From: Verrucomicrobiia bacterium
GTDB taxonomy: Bacteria; Verrucomicrobiota; Verrucomicrobiia; Palsa-1439
Assembly (NCBI GenBank): GCA_035577545.1
Contig: DATLVI010000044.1
Coordinates: forward strand, 62,001 to 126,000
DNA: 64,000 bases
Reading direction: 5' to 3'
Part shown: in pieces, positions 42,120 to 51,286 of the stretch
Layout: each line of letters begins with the position of its first letter
Numbering within the stretch: the first letter of the stretch is position 1
Notes under the pieces: generated by a model
What the model was told of the DNA's origin: nothing
The model's database searches: none
The model's input: the letters and a program-made list of their open reading frames with translations, nothing else
Translations under genes and position numbers: made by a program

Positions 42120-42836
42120 TCAATCGGCGCGGGCCGGCGGGAAACTCTCCATCACCTCGCCTGGCTTGCGTTCCAGCAACCGGTCGAAGACAAACATGCG
42201 CAGGCAGTCGCGCACCGTCACCGGCGGGCTGTGAGGCTGGAGCCGGCCAGCGCGAATCGCTTCGAAAAGCGCGGGCATGGTGGGCTCAGCATCCACCAGC
42301 GTGTAGTGACGCCCGAACATCCAGAGGCCATGCGAGTCGGAGTTGGCGATGATCGGCTTGTTGTGTTTTTGAGCGACGCGGACTGCCTGTTGGTTGAACC
42401 GGTCGAACCATGGAAGATGAATCTGGGCGTACTCGATCGCGTCGAACAAATCGATATTCGGTTCGAGGTTGCCCTGGAGGCTGTGTCCGGCCGGGTAGAA
42501 CGGATGCGGGGCAATCACGAGTATGTCCTTGCCGCGTTCGCGCTTGTAGGCGCGCAGTGCGTCGAAGGTGACCAGTTTTTGCGCTTCGCGTTGCGTGATG
42601 TTGTAGAGCAGCACGTCGCCGCCGTCGATATTCCATTCGACCGCGCGGATGAGCAGCAGGCCTTTCTCGCGGGCGTGATCGAACACGCGTTCGTCGGCAA
42701 TCACCTGGCCATGCAGCGTGATGGCGATCGCGTCGTAACCGAGCTCGACGGCCCGGTCGATCAACGCGGTCGCCGGATAGCGCAACCCGTCCTTGGGGTC
42801 CTCGCCCGTGTGCATGTGCATATCCACTTTGATCAT
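42120..42836 (-). CDS. PHP-domain metal-dependent phosphoesterase
   Basis: Protein of 238 residues starting at ATG 42836, whose ATGA overlaps the addA stop. Metal-ligand motifs are in order: IKVDMHMHTGED, a Glu-containing AVEWNIDGGDVLL, IAPHPFYPAG and ANSDSHGLWMFG. The length and pattern fit free-standing PHP proteins such as nucleotidases, histidinol-phosphatase-like enzymes or 3'-5' exonuclease-like proteins. The translational coupling with AddAB suggests, but does not prove, a link to nucleic-acid turnover. Confidence 0.88.
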   Translation of the reverse strand: MIKVDMHMHTGEDPKDGLRYPATALIDRAVELGYDAIAITLHGQVIADERVFDHAREKGLLLIRAVEWNIDGGDVLLYNITQREAQKLVTFDALRAYKRERGKDILVIAPHPFYPAGHSLQGNLEPNIDLFDAIEYAQIHLPWFDRFNQQAVRVAQKHNKPIIANSDSHGLWMFGRHYTLVDAEPTMPALFEAIRAGRLQPHSPPVTVRDCLRMFVFDRLLERKPGEVMESFPPARAD

Positions 42837-45800
42837 CAGTTCACCTGTTGCACCGTCCCGTTCACCAGAAAGAAGAGCAATTTCTGGGCGAGATCGATGC
42901 CGGCCACTTGCCGGAGCGCGGCCTCGTAGGCGCGCAATTGTTCTGTGTACTTGTCCACTTCCACGCGAGCGTCTGTCTTGTAATCGACCAATATCCACTG
43001 ACCTTTCTCGCAAAACAGCAAATCAATCTTGCCCTCCATTAATCCCCCGTCCAGAACCTGGGTGAACGGCAGTTCGCGATAAAGCTGCTCCGCGTTGCGG
43101 GCTCGAGCCAGCAAATCGGAACCAATGGCACTGCTGGCTATTTCGACCGCGCGGCGCTTATCTTCATCACTCAGACCCGCCTGCGCAAGGAACTGCTCGA
43201 TTTGTTTCCGTTGTTCCGCCACGGTCGCCTGCAAATCCACGGTCTCCAGCGCGCCGTGCACGGCAACGCCAAAATCCATCGCCCGCGCCCTTTCTGTGTC
43301 GATCGGCTCCTCTTGGGACGGCTCCGACTCGCCGGTCAGTTTTGACGGGCTCTTGCGCACCGTCGACTGCACGGCGCGGGCCAACAACTTCGCCCGAGAC
43401 GCCTCCCACATGCGCCGTCTATCAATCAATTGCGCCGACGAACCACGTTTGAGGTCCGATTTTCTCGCTACGGCTTGCTTTGCCGTCAGCGATTCCAAGT
43501 TGGGCGCTTCCACCAATGCGCTTGCGGCGGGCACAAATCCGCGCGCCAGCAGATCTATCCGCCCGCCTTTCTCAGCGAACCAGGGAATCACCAGCCGTTT
43601 CTTCGCGCGCGTGGTGGCGACATACAGCAGCCGAATCTCTTCGGCCTCCTCGCGCTTCTTGCGGTCCGCGTCGGCATCATCGAATCCCGTCGTTCGACGG
43701 CTGGCGAACCGGAGTTCGCAACCGCCGTCGCGGCGGAACAACAGCTTTGCGCCCGAATCCGAGGAGCGGCCCGCCAGATCCGGCAACACCACCATGGGGA
43801 ATTCCAGGCCTTTGGCCTTGTGCATCGTCAGGATGCGCACCACGTTTTCGCTCTCTTCACTCGCGGGGGAAGGTTCTTCCTCAACCCCACCCACAACCGT
43901 GTCCCGCAGCCGCCGCACAAACGCGCGCACCGAACGAACACCAGCGGTTTCAAGTTGTCGCGCCAATTCAAGCGCTTTTAGTAGATTCGCCACACATTGG
44001 GCCCCGTCCGGCTGACACGCGAAAAATGCCTCGCAAATCCGGGTGCGCGCAAAGACGCGCTCGACGTAACCCGCGACGGAAGAATCATGTCGGCATCCAT
44101 GCAACTCGCGCAGGAGGGCAAAGGTTTGTTTCACCTGCTCGGTTGCGTCCGTCGCCGTCTCGGCCAGATAATCCATCCCCTGCGTCGCGGAAGTGAGGAA
44201 CACCAGTTCATCCGCCCAGCCGAATAAAGGGGAGCGAAGAGTGGCGACGAGATTGAGTTTGTCCGCGGGATTATCGAGGCACGACAAGAGCGATGATAGC
44301 GTCTGGATTTCCTGTCGCTGGTAGTAGCCCTTCCCGCCAATAACGCGAAATGGCACGCCCTGCTCTTGCAGCACCTCGCCATACGTCTCGACACCTGTGA
44401 AGCTGCGGAATAGTAGCGCCACGTCGCCCCATTCGCACGAGCCGCTGTCCACCTGTTGGCGAAGGTACCGCGCGACGGTTGCCGCTTCTACCTTGCGGAG
44501 TTCCTCCGCGCTAGCCTTGAGCAACTGCTTCGGACGAAGCAGCGTGACGGCGGCGTCGGTCGTTTGCAACTTCGGCCAGGACGCCAGCCCGATGTACTCC
44601 GGCTGATAGTCGCCGTCCGTGGATTTGACGAGGATTTTCGTGAAGACGTCGTTCACCCAATCGAGGATCGTGGACACGCTTCGGAAATTCTGGCGGAAGG
44701 TCAGGACCCTTCCTTTACGCTCGATCTCGCGGCGCGTGCCGGCATACATTTCGATGTCTGCACGTCGGAATCCGTAAATGCTCTGCTTCGGGTCGCCGAC
44801 CACGAACAGCTTGCCGGGTGCGCCTTCACCGAGCAGCAGCACGACTTCGGTTTGCACCGGATCGGTGTCCTGAAACTCGTCGATGAGCACGAATTTGAAC
44901 CGCTGTTGCAGCTCGCGCCTTACCGCAGCGTTCGCGCGGAGCAAATCCCGCGTTTTCACCAACAGGTCGTCGAAATCCAGCAGCGCGCGGTCGTGCTTGG
45001 CTTTCTGGAAGTGATCGACAAATCCGCGCAGCCAGGCGACAAGCTCCACAAGGAAATTGTGGTCCGCCGCAGCTACAAAACTTTCCAGCAGTGAACCAAG
45101 CTGCTTGATTGTGTCCCGCAACTCACGAAATGCATCCTTGTCGTCCAAATGCGCCATGGCCTTTGGAGGGGTCAGTTCCAGTGACCGAAGGACGGCAATC
45201 CTGCGTTCCGAAGGGGCGCGCGACAGCGACGGCAGGCTATCCAACAACGTTCGTGTTCGCAGGTAGGCATTCTCGCTCCGCGCTGTGAAATGTTTCAGGC
45301 AGCGCTCCACCGTCGGCGCGGCGGATTTCAATTCGGCCACAATAGCGTCAACATCCAACGGCTCCGGTGTCGGCCACTTCACCGCGGCGAGGCGGTCACG
45401 ATGCTCTACCAACAGCGTCGCCAGTTCCGGAAGCGTGTCCAGCTCCACCCCGAACATCAGTGCTTGGCGAAGAGCGGATGGATTTTTCCCCAATTCGGCT
45501 TCGAGCCACTCGTCCCATGCTTCTTCAAATAACAGTCGCCGCTGCAGCTCGTCCGCGACGGCAAACAAGGGATCGACGACGGCCTCAATCGGTCGCTCCC
45601 GTAAGACCCAGGCGCAGAAGGAATGGATCGTTGTGATGTGTGCGCGCTCCAGGTCCGAGAGAGCTTCTCTCCGTTTGTTCCCCTTGAGCGCTTCCTCCAA
45701 CTTCTCGCGTAACCGCACTTTCAATTCACCGGCTGCCTTCTCGGTGAAGGTGATCGCCACGATCTCGCTGAGGCTGGCGCGCCCGCTCTCTACGGCGGAG

Positions 45801-45916
45801 ACGATACGCGCGACCAGCGCCGTGGTCTTGCCCGTGCCGGCGGCCGCCTCGACGAAGAACGTCGTGTCTAGATCGGTGGCCGCGGCTTCGCGTTCCTTGA
45901 GATCAACGGGTTTCAT
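42836..45916 (-). CDS. addA: AddA-like helicase-nuclease, UvrD family
   Basis: ATP-dependent 3'-5' helicase and nuclease, 1026 residues, processing double-strand breaks with AddB. Walker A is EAAAGTGKTTALVARI (Lys30), followed by motif Ia ITFTEKAAGELKVRL, motif II VLIDEFQDTDP, VVGDPKQSIYGFRRADI, the RQNFRS motif and the helicase motif TMHKAKGLEFPMVVLPDL. The C-terminal nuclease has EGKIDLLF...WILVDYKTD. All key residues are present. Its start overlaps the addB stop (ATGA). Confidence 0.92.
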   Translation of the reverse strand: MKPVDLKEREAAATDLDTTFFVEAAAGTGKTTALVARIVSAVESGRASLSEIVAITFTEKAAGELKVRLREKLEEALKGNKRREALSDLERAHITTIHSFCAWVLRERPIEAVVDPLFAVADELQRRLLFEEAWDEWLEAELGKNPSALRQALMFGVELDTLPELATLLVEHRDRLAAVKWPTPEPLDVDAIVAELKSAAPTVERCLKHFTARSENAYLRTRTLLDSLPSLSRAPSERRIAVLRSLELTPPKAMAHLDDKDAFRELRDTIKQLGSLLESFVAAADHNFLVELVAWLRGFVDHFQKAKHDRALLDFDDLLVKTRDLLRANAAVRRELQQRFKFVLIDEFQDTDPVQTEVVLLLGEGAPGKLFVVGDPKQSIYGFRRADIEMYAGTRREIERKGRVLTFRQNFRSVSTILDWVNDVFTKILVKSTDGDYQPEYIGLASWPKLQTTDAAVTLLRPKQLLKASAEELRKVEAATVARYLRQQVDSGSCEWGDVALLFRSFTGVETYGEVLQEQGVPFRVIGGKGYYQRQEIQTLSSLLSCLDNPADKLNLVATLRSPLFGWADELVFLTSATQGMDYLAETATDATEQVKQTFALLRELHGCRHDSSVAGYVERVFARTRICEAFFACQPDGAQCVANLLKALELARQLETAGVRSVRAFVRRLRDTVVGGVEEEPSPASEESENVVRILTMHKAKGLEFPMVVLPDLAGRSSDSGAKLLFRRDGGCELRFASRRTTGFDDADADRKKREEAEEIRLLYVATTRAKKRLVIPWFAEKGGRIDLLARGFVPAASALVEAPNLESLTAKQAVARKSDLKRGSSAQLIDRRRMWEASRAKLLARAVQSTVRKSPSKLTGESEPSQEEPIDTERARAMDFGVAVHGALETVDLQATVAEQRKQIEQFLAQAGLSDEDKRRAVEIASSAIGSDLLARARNAEQLYRELPFTQVLDGGLMEGKIDLLFCEKGQWILVDYKTDARVEVDKYTEQLRAYEAALRQVAGIDLAQKLLFFLVNGTVQQVN

Positions 45917-48774
45917 TCGACTTTTTCCTTGATCGCACGAAACTCTTCCATGTGCGCGTCGCCCTGCTTCAGGCCGTACAGCTTCAAGATGCCGTTGCCG
46001 CAGATGGGGCGGAAATCGCAGCGGCGACAGCCTTCCACGGTGGCGTGCTGTGCGAAGACACCACTGCGAATCATCGTGGCCGCCGTATCCAGCAAGTGGG
46101 TGAGAGCCGCACGTTGCTCATCCAGCGCGGAGCGCGAGAAGATGACGGTGCGATAACCGCCGCGCAAGGTGAAGTAAAGGTAACTGGCCGATTCGACCGT
46201 GGCCTTCGGCAATAACTGCTGCGCCGCGAGGATGTACAACGGCAACTGCAGCGCTTCGCCGCCTGCGAGTGAGTCGTCACGCACTCCCCGGGGTTGCTTG
46301 CCAGTTTTGTAATCGAGAACCCGCGCCCGTGAGCCGTCGTCATGGAGATCAATGCGGTCGATCTTGCCGCGCAGGCGGATGGGGGGCGCGACGGCGATGC
46401 CATTAAACTCCTCTTCGAATTTTGCCGGCTGCCAGCCGGCGGCGGTCGCACGATCGCGCTCGACGAAGGCGCTCAGCTCCTCCACGACCACCTGTTTTTT
46501 GATTTCCCAGACGGTCGGGTAGCCCGTTACACCGCGCCGCTCGAACTCGCGGAAATGCTTTTCGGCGACCGCGACAACGTCGCGCGCGCGCGACTTGTAA
46601 TAATCCTCCAAGATCGAATGATAGAGCGAGCCGAGATCGAGGGCGTTGATGGAAAGCGCGGCCTCGGGTTCCTCCCAAGACTCGATTCCCAGCACGTGTT
46701 TCTGGAAATAATAAAATGGACAGCCAAAGAAATCCTCCAGCGACGTGGTGCTGATGATGAGTTTTTCCAGATCAAACCGACTCCGCAGGAGTTTCAACGC
46801 CTCGGGAGTAGTGAGCAATCCATCGTATGCTGTCAGTTGGCGCTCGCGCCAGCGGGTGTGGACATTGGTTACACCGTCGGCCAGTAGCGGCGATACCTGC
46901 CGCAGATAGGGGGACCTGTCCCCGAGCGATTCCAGCGCCGCGAGGTCGAACTCACGTTCGGTCAGCGGTTCGTCAACGGCACGGATCGGCGAGAGTGGAA
47001 TAATGCGCGCCTGTTTCTCCAGGTCCGGGAAACTGGTTGCCCCGGCATGTTCCAACAGCAGGAATGAAGCAAGGCGGGGACGCGACGTGGCGGGCTCCAG
47101 ACGCGGCCAGCTCAGTACGAGTTCTTCGCGGGCCGCCGCGACGGCGAGCGAGAACAACAATCGCTCTTCATCGTAGCCGCCCAATTTGCGCGGCAACTCG
47201 GTGCTGACGCGTGCACGCTCATCATCGAGCAGCAATGGGTCTTCGCGGATGACGCGCGGAAACCGTTTCTCGACGAGGCCCGGCACGATCACCAGCGGCC
47301 ACGACAAACCGCGCGCGCTCATCACGTCGCCGGCGAAGATGCCGCCGCCCTGGAATTTTTCGGGTTGGTCCATGGCCGATTCGAGCGACTTCTGGCAGTA
47401 CTCGGCAAACGTATCGAATGGCACACGCGGTTGGAACACTTCCAACTCGGCCAGCTCCTCAACGCAAGCGACTACGGCCTCGTTTTTTCCGCCCAACGCA
47501 CGAAAAGCCCGGACGAGCTTCGTGCCGTACTCATTCCACCCCGCTTCGTCGGGCAAGCCGCCGAGTAACGAGATGAGCTGTTTCATAAATGCGAGCGACT
47601 GCTGGGCGGTGCGCTGACGCCGTTCATGGGTCGGGTCCGAGGCGACGCCTTCCAAGCGTGTGAGCCATTGTTCTTGTCCGCCGACAATGCCCAGTTGCAC
47701 CGAGAGCGCGTCCCAATGCGAACTCGGGGTCAGGTGGCCGGCCAGTTCCATCACCGTTGCGCGACTGAAATCGGAGCGAATCGTTTCCAGCAACAACAAG
47801 AGGAGTCGCGCGTCGCTTTGTTCCGCGAGCGGACGGCCGCCACGGAAATAGGTTTTGATCCCGAGATTGGCGAGCGTGTCGCGCAGTACCGCATCGTACT
47901 GATCGCGGCTACGGCAAAGGATCGCCACGTCGTTGAACGTGCGGCCTTCCTTGCCCACAAATGCCAAGGCCTCGCGCAACGCTTCCTGGACTTCGCTGGT
48001 TTCACCCGGACAGGAAAGAATCGTGGTGGGCGGATGATTGTCCGCAGGAGGAGGTGCGACGGATTTGTAGCCCTGTGACTTGAACCAATCCAGAAGCGGC
48101 TCGGCGTAGGCGTTGGGACCCGTCCACGGAAAGAAGATCGTGGTGGGAGCCAGCTTGCTCACAAATTGGCGTTGCACGGTGGTGAGATCATAGAAGCCGT
48201 AGAGCAGGACCGTGGACTTTTGGCCGGAGAGTTCAGAATTCAAATATAGATCAGGTTCTGTGACAAAATCGTGTTCCGTGAGCCACTGGCGATACGCGGC
48301 ATAGGCGGCGGCCAATTCGGAAAGCTTCTTTGACCGGCCCGCGGCCTTTCGGAACGTGTCAGGCGCAAGACCCGCTTGTTCGAGGTCCTTGAAAGTCTCC
48401 AGCAGTGCACCGCGAAAACCGCGTGTTTCACGGACAGGCGCGAAATAACCATCCGCCGGGATCACCGTTTTTGTGATCTGGCCGCAAAGAAGTTCGAGCC
48501 CCAACCGCGGGGCGAGACGGGCGGGTGGCAGCAGGTCCGTAAGCGTGCTGAACCGCAAATTGGCGTGGCCATTGGTCAGGTCTTTCGCAAGTTTTCGCCG
48601 CAAATGCAGACCGAGCAAGCGGGTGGGAACGACAATGGTAAGCGGCGCGAGCGGGCCGTTGGCCTTCCGAAATGCCACGATTTCGGCAGCGAGAGCTGTT
48701 TCGAGCGTCGGCTGAAATGGGCCGAGATGGATTTTGCGTGGCGTTGGAGGCGAAAAGTTGCTAGTCGTACGCAC
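45913..48774 (-). CDS. addB: AddB-like PD-(D/E)XK nuclease/inactivated helicase
   Basis: Partner of AddA; about 953 residues from GTG at 48774 (a TTG at 48795 would overlap the divergent lptF start). It lacks a Walker A motif at the N-terminus and has IVVPTRLLGLHLRRKLA instead, as in AddB proteins without ATPase activity. The C-terminal nuclease shows GKIDRIDLHDDGSRARVLDYKTGK. A four-Cys iron-sulfur staple is complete: the Cys of FFGCPFYYFQ plus C-x2-C-x5-C in CRRCDFRPIC. Operon order is addB-addA-PHP. Confidence 0.88.
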   Translation of the reverse strand: MRTTSNFSPPTPRKIHLGPFQPTLETALAAEIVAFRKANGPLAPLTIVVPTRLLGLHLRRKLAKDLTNGHANLRFSTLTDLLPPARLAPRLGLELLCGQITKTVIPADGYFAPVRETRGFRGALLETFKDLEQAGLAPDTFRKAAGRSKKLSELAAAYAAYRQWLTEHDFVTEPDLYLNSELSGQKSTVLLYGFYDLTTVQRQFVSKLAPTTIFFPWTGPNAYAEPLLDWFKSQGYKSVAPPPADNHPPTTILSCPGETSEVQEALREALAFVGKEGRTFNDVAILCRSRDQYDAVLRDTLANLGIKTYFRGGRPLAEQSDARLLLLLLETIRSDFSRATVMELAGHLTPSSHWDALSVQLGIVGGQEQWLTRLEGVASDPTHERRQRTAQQSLAFMKQLISLLGGLPDEAGWNEYGTKLVRAFRALGGKNEAVVACVEELAELEVFQPRVPFDTFAEYCQKSLESAMDQPEKFQGGGIFAGDVMSARGLSWPLVIVPGLVEKRFPRVIREDPLLLDDERARVSTELPRKLGGYDEERLLFSLAVAAAREELVLSWPRLEPATSRPRLASFLLLEHAGATSFPDLEKQARIIPLSPIRAVDEPLTEREFDLAALESLGDRSPYLRQVSPLLADGVTNVHTRWRERQLTAYDGLLTTPEALKLLRSRFDLEKLIISTTSLEDFFGCPFYYFQKHVLGIESWEEPEAALSINALDLGSLYHSILEDYYKSRARDVVAVAEKHFREFERRGVTGYPTVWEIKKQVVVEELSAFVERDRATAAGWQPAKFEEEFNGIAVAPPIRLRGKIDRIDLHDDGSRARVLDYKTGKQPRGVRDDSLAGGEALQLPLYILAAQQLLPKATVESASYLYFTLRGGYRTVIFSRSALDEQRAALTHLLDTAATMIRSGVFAQHATVEGCRRCDFRPICGNGILKLYGLKQGDAHMEEFRAIKEKVE

Positions 48775-48779
48775 AGCGA

Positions 48780-49892
48780 ATGAAGATTCTGTCAAAGTAT
48801 ATCACACGGCAGGCGGTCATCACGCTGTTTTTCACGATGGGCGTCTTCACTTTCGTGTTGTTGCTGGCGCGCATATTGAAGCAGCTCAGCGACATGCTGG
48901 TGAACCAGAAGGTGGGGCTGGACATCGTCGGGTACTTCGTGCTGCTGGTGACGCCGAATATTCTCAGCTTTTCGTTGCCGATGGCAATGCTGGCGACGGC
49001 GCTGCTGGTGTTCGGTCGCATGAGCGCCGACAACGAGATCACCGCCATGCGCTCGTGCGGGGTCAGCCTCGGGCAGGTAATGGCGCCAGTGATCCTGCTC
49101 GCGGCGGTGATGAGCGTGTTGTGCCTGTACATCAATGCGAACGTGGCGCCGTGGTGCAAATTCCAGTTCAAGACGATGTTCGTCCGGCTCGGCTCGGAGC
49201 GGCCGATGGCGTTGATCCAGGAAGGAACGTACATCAAGGATTTTCCGGGCTACGTGATCTACGCCGGCCGAAAAAAGGAGAACCTGATCGAGGATGTGAT
49301 GCTCTACACACTCGACGACAGCAACAACGTCATCTCCAGCCTGCGGGCGGAAAAAGGCGTCGTTACGGCGAAACCGGAGGAGCACAAACTGTTGCTCGAC
49401 CTGTACAACGTGCGCGGCGACCTGCGTGACCAGAAAGACCCGACCAACGTCCATAAGATCCACCCCGACACCACGGCCGCGCGCTATCCCATCGAGATGG
49501 ACCTGAGCCGGGCGCTGCGACAGGCGCGCGCCAGCCGGCAATTGAGCGACCTGGTCTTTTCCGAACTGCTGGGAGAAATCCGTGATCTGCGCCGACGGGG
49601 GATTTATCCTGCCGCCGCCCTGGTGGAAGCCCATCAACGCGTGGCGGGAGCGGTCGCGTGCCTGGCGTTCACCCTGATCGGCATCCCGCTCGGCATCAAG
49701 ACGAGTCGGCGCGAAACATCCGTTGGCATAGCCCTGAGCCTGGGGTTGGCGCTTTGTTTCTACTTTGTGACGGTCCTCGCGAACACGCTCAAGAGCCGTC
49801 CCTACCTCTACCCCGAGGCGATCCTTTGGTCGCCAAACCTCTTTTTCGAACTTCTCGGATTGTGGCTGCTCTGGCGTGTCGCGCGGGCTTAG
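48780..49892 (+). CDS. lptF: LptF/LptG-family LPS export permease
   Basis: Inner-membrane subunit (370 residues) of the LptB2FG transporter that drives lipopolysaccharide to LptC/A. Six TM helices flank a periplasmic beta-jellyroll. The N-terminus MKILSKYITRQAVITLFFTMGVFTFVLLLARILKQ and FSLPMAMLATALLVFGRMSADNEITAMRSCG are the family core; the C-terminal VAGAVACLAFTLIGIPLGI agrees. The second permease (lptG or a paralogue) is not in the window. No Shine-Dalgarno is visible, and the divergent addB start is only 5 bases away. Confidence 0.92.
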   Translation: MKILSKYITRQAVITLFFTMGVFTFVLLLARILKQLSDMLVNQKVGLDIVGYFVLLVTPNILSFSLPMAMLATALLVFGRMSADNEITAMRSCGVSLGQVMAPVILLAAVMSVLCLYINANVAPWCKFQFKTMFVRLGSERPMALIQEGTYIKDFPGYVIYAGRKKENLIEDVMLYTLDDSNNVISSLRAEKGVVTAKPEEHKLLLDLYNVRGDLRDQKDPTNVHKIHPDTTAARYPIEMDLSRALRQARASRQLSDLVFSELLGEIRDLRRRGIYPAAALVEAHQRVAGAVACLAFTLIGIPLGIKTSRRETSVGIALSLGLALCFYFVTVLANTLKSRPYLYPEAILWSPNLFFELLGLWLLWRVARA

Positions 49893-50914
49893 CCGGAACC
49901 CATCTGTTTCCCCATCACTTCGACCAGCGGGCTGATTTCCGCCATCAACTGGCCGAACTGTTTTGGCGTGAGCTGCTGGCCGCCGTCGCTCAGGGCGGTG
50001 GCGGGGTCGGGATGGACTTCCACCAGCAGGCCGTCGGCGCCGACGGCGACAGCGGCGCGCGCGAGCGGGAGGACCATATCGGCGCGGCCGGCGGCGTGGC
50101 TGGGGTCGACGAACACCGGCAGATGCGTTTCCTTTTTCGCCACGGCAACGGCGCTCAGGTCGAGCGTGTTGCGGCAGGCATGTTCGAAGGTGCGGATGCC
50201 CCGCTCGCAGAGGATGACCTTGGTGTTGCCGTGCAAACAGATGTATTCGGCGGCGAGGAGCCATTCATCGACCAGGCCGGAGACGCCGCGTTTCAGCAGG
50301 ATGGTCTTGCCGGAAGCGGCGGCGGCGGCGAGCAGCGGGACGTTTTGCGCGTTGCGCGCGCCGATTTGCAGCACGTCGGCGCAGGCTGCGACCATCTCGA
50401 CGTCCTGGGGCGACAGGACCTCGGTGACGATCGGCAGGCCGGTGGCCGCGCGGGCTTGTTGCAAGAGTTCCAGCCCTTCGCGGCCCAAACCCTGGAAGTC
50501 GTACGGCGAAGTGCGAGGCTTGAACGCGCCGCCCCGGAAGAGGGTTGCGCCGTACGACTTCACCGCTTTCGCGGTTTCGATTGTCTGCGTGGCAGTCTCG
50601 ACCGAACACGGGCCGGCCACCACGTGGAAGGTGCCGCCGCCAATTTTGCGCCCGGCCACATCGAGCACGGAGTCACGGGCCTGGTATTCGCGGCTGACGA
50701 GCTTGTACTTCTTTTGGATGGGGGTAACGCTCTCCACCTGCGGGAAGACCACGAGCGATTCGAGGGTGTGATGGCTGCGCTCGTCGCCGATGCAGGCGAC
50801 GACCGTCCGCTCGACGCCACGGATCAGGCGCGGTTCATAGTTGAACTTCTTCACGGCGTCGGCCACTTGTTGAATTTCCTGTTCGCTGCTTCCCGGTCTT
50901 AGCACGATAATCAT
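49889..50914 (-). CDS. aroF: 3-deoxy-7-phosphoheptulonate synthase, type I-beta with N-terminal regulatory domain
   Basis: First committed enzyme of the shikimate pathway (PEP + erythrose-4-P to DAHP), 341 residues. An N-terminal ferredoxin-like/ACT-like domain (1-70; MIIVLRPGSSEQEIQQVADAV) precedes the (beta/alpha)8 barrel. Motifs are AGPCSVE (100-106, metal-binding Cys103), RGGAFKPRTSPYDFQG and DPSHAAGRAD with the metal His. In Thermotoga-type enzymes the N-terminal domain mediates Tyr/Phe inhibition. The ATG at 50914 follows a strong GGAAGGAG. An aromatic-codon attenuator precedes it (51131-50954). It converges on lptF with a 4-base overlap. Confidence 0.95.
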   Translation of the reverse strand: MIIVLRPGSSEQEIQQVADAVKKFNYEPRLIRGVERTVVACIGDERSHHTLESLVVFPQVESVTPIQKKYKLVSREYQARDSVLDVAGRKIGGGTFHVVAGPCSVETATQTIETAKAVKSYGATLFRGGAFKPRTSPYDFQGLGREGLELLQQARAATGLPIVTEVLSPQDVEMVAACADVLQIGARNAQNVPLLAAAAASGKTILLKRGVSGLVDEWLLAAEYICLHGNTKVILCERGIRTFEHACRNTLDLSAVAVAKKETHLPVFVDPSHAAGRADMVLPLARAAVAVGADGLLVEVHPDPATALSDGGQQLTPKQFGQLMAEISPLVEVMGKQMGSG

Positions 50915-50953
50915 TCCTTTGCTCCTTCCACGCGCGGTACGGTTTTTGGCAAT

Positions 50954-50985
50954 AAAAAAACCGCCCCGCTTCCGCGGGACGGTTT
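50954..50985 (-). terminator. Intrinsic terminator of the aroF attenuator
   Basis: On the minus strand AAACCGTCCCGC (50974-50985) pairs with GCGGGGCGGTTT (50958-50969), with one U-G wobble and a GGAA tetraloop, followed by a U-tract. It lies 40 bases before the aroF start, between the leader peptide and the gene, and so is an attenuator rather than the end of another gene. Confidence 0.9.
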
Positions 50986-51004
50986 GGTGTCAACGTTACC
51001 TACA

Positions 51005-51091
51005 TCAACACGCGGCCCGCAGACAGGGCTGGCTAAAATAAAACCAATACCACGCCTGAACTGCGGTGCTGTGCTGAGAAATTGCCTTCAT
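51005..51091 (-). CDS. Aromatic-codon leader peptide of the aroF attenuator
   Basis: A 28-residue frame from ATG at 51091 to TGA at 51005-51007. Residues 14-19 read Trp-Tyr-Trp-Phe-Tyr-Phe (51035-51052), six aromatic residues in a row covering all three products of the pathway. This is the hallmark of a ribosome-mediated attenuator. The consensus promoter just upstream places the transcript start about 5 nt before the ATG, so it may be translated from a nearly leaderless transcript. The sequence CUGCGGG near its 3' end (51016-51022) can pair with CCCGCGG in the 5' arm of the terminator (50972-50978). A ribosome stalled on the aromatic codons would leave it free (antitermination), and a ribosome reaching the stop would cover it (termination). 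Confidence 0.85.
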   Translation of the reverse strand: MKAISQHSTAVQAWYWFYFSQPCLRAAC

Positions 51092-51102
51092 TTACGTGAA
51101 GC

Positions 51103-51131
51103 AGGATAGCAGGCGGGAGGCTGTTTGTCAA
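51103..51131 (-). promoter_or_regulatory. Near-consensus sigma-70 promoter of the aroF leader
   Basis: On the minus strand TTGACA (51126-51131) and TATCCT (51103-51108) are separated by exactly 17 bases. The predicted transcript start is about 51095-51097, immediately before the leader peptide ATG at 51091. Confidence 0.75.
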
Positions 51132-51286
51132 TGGCGGTGATGACCCGGGTAGGCCGTATTTTTGCGCTTTTCTCGGGGTTCCGTCCCGGGTTCAATGGCT
51201 CGGATCTGATCCAGTGCCTTCGCAATTCAAATCAGCGCACGATCCGACCGGGCTGGAACTCTATGGTAAAATGCAGGGACTCAAAA

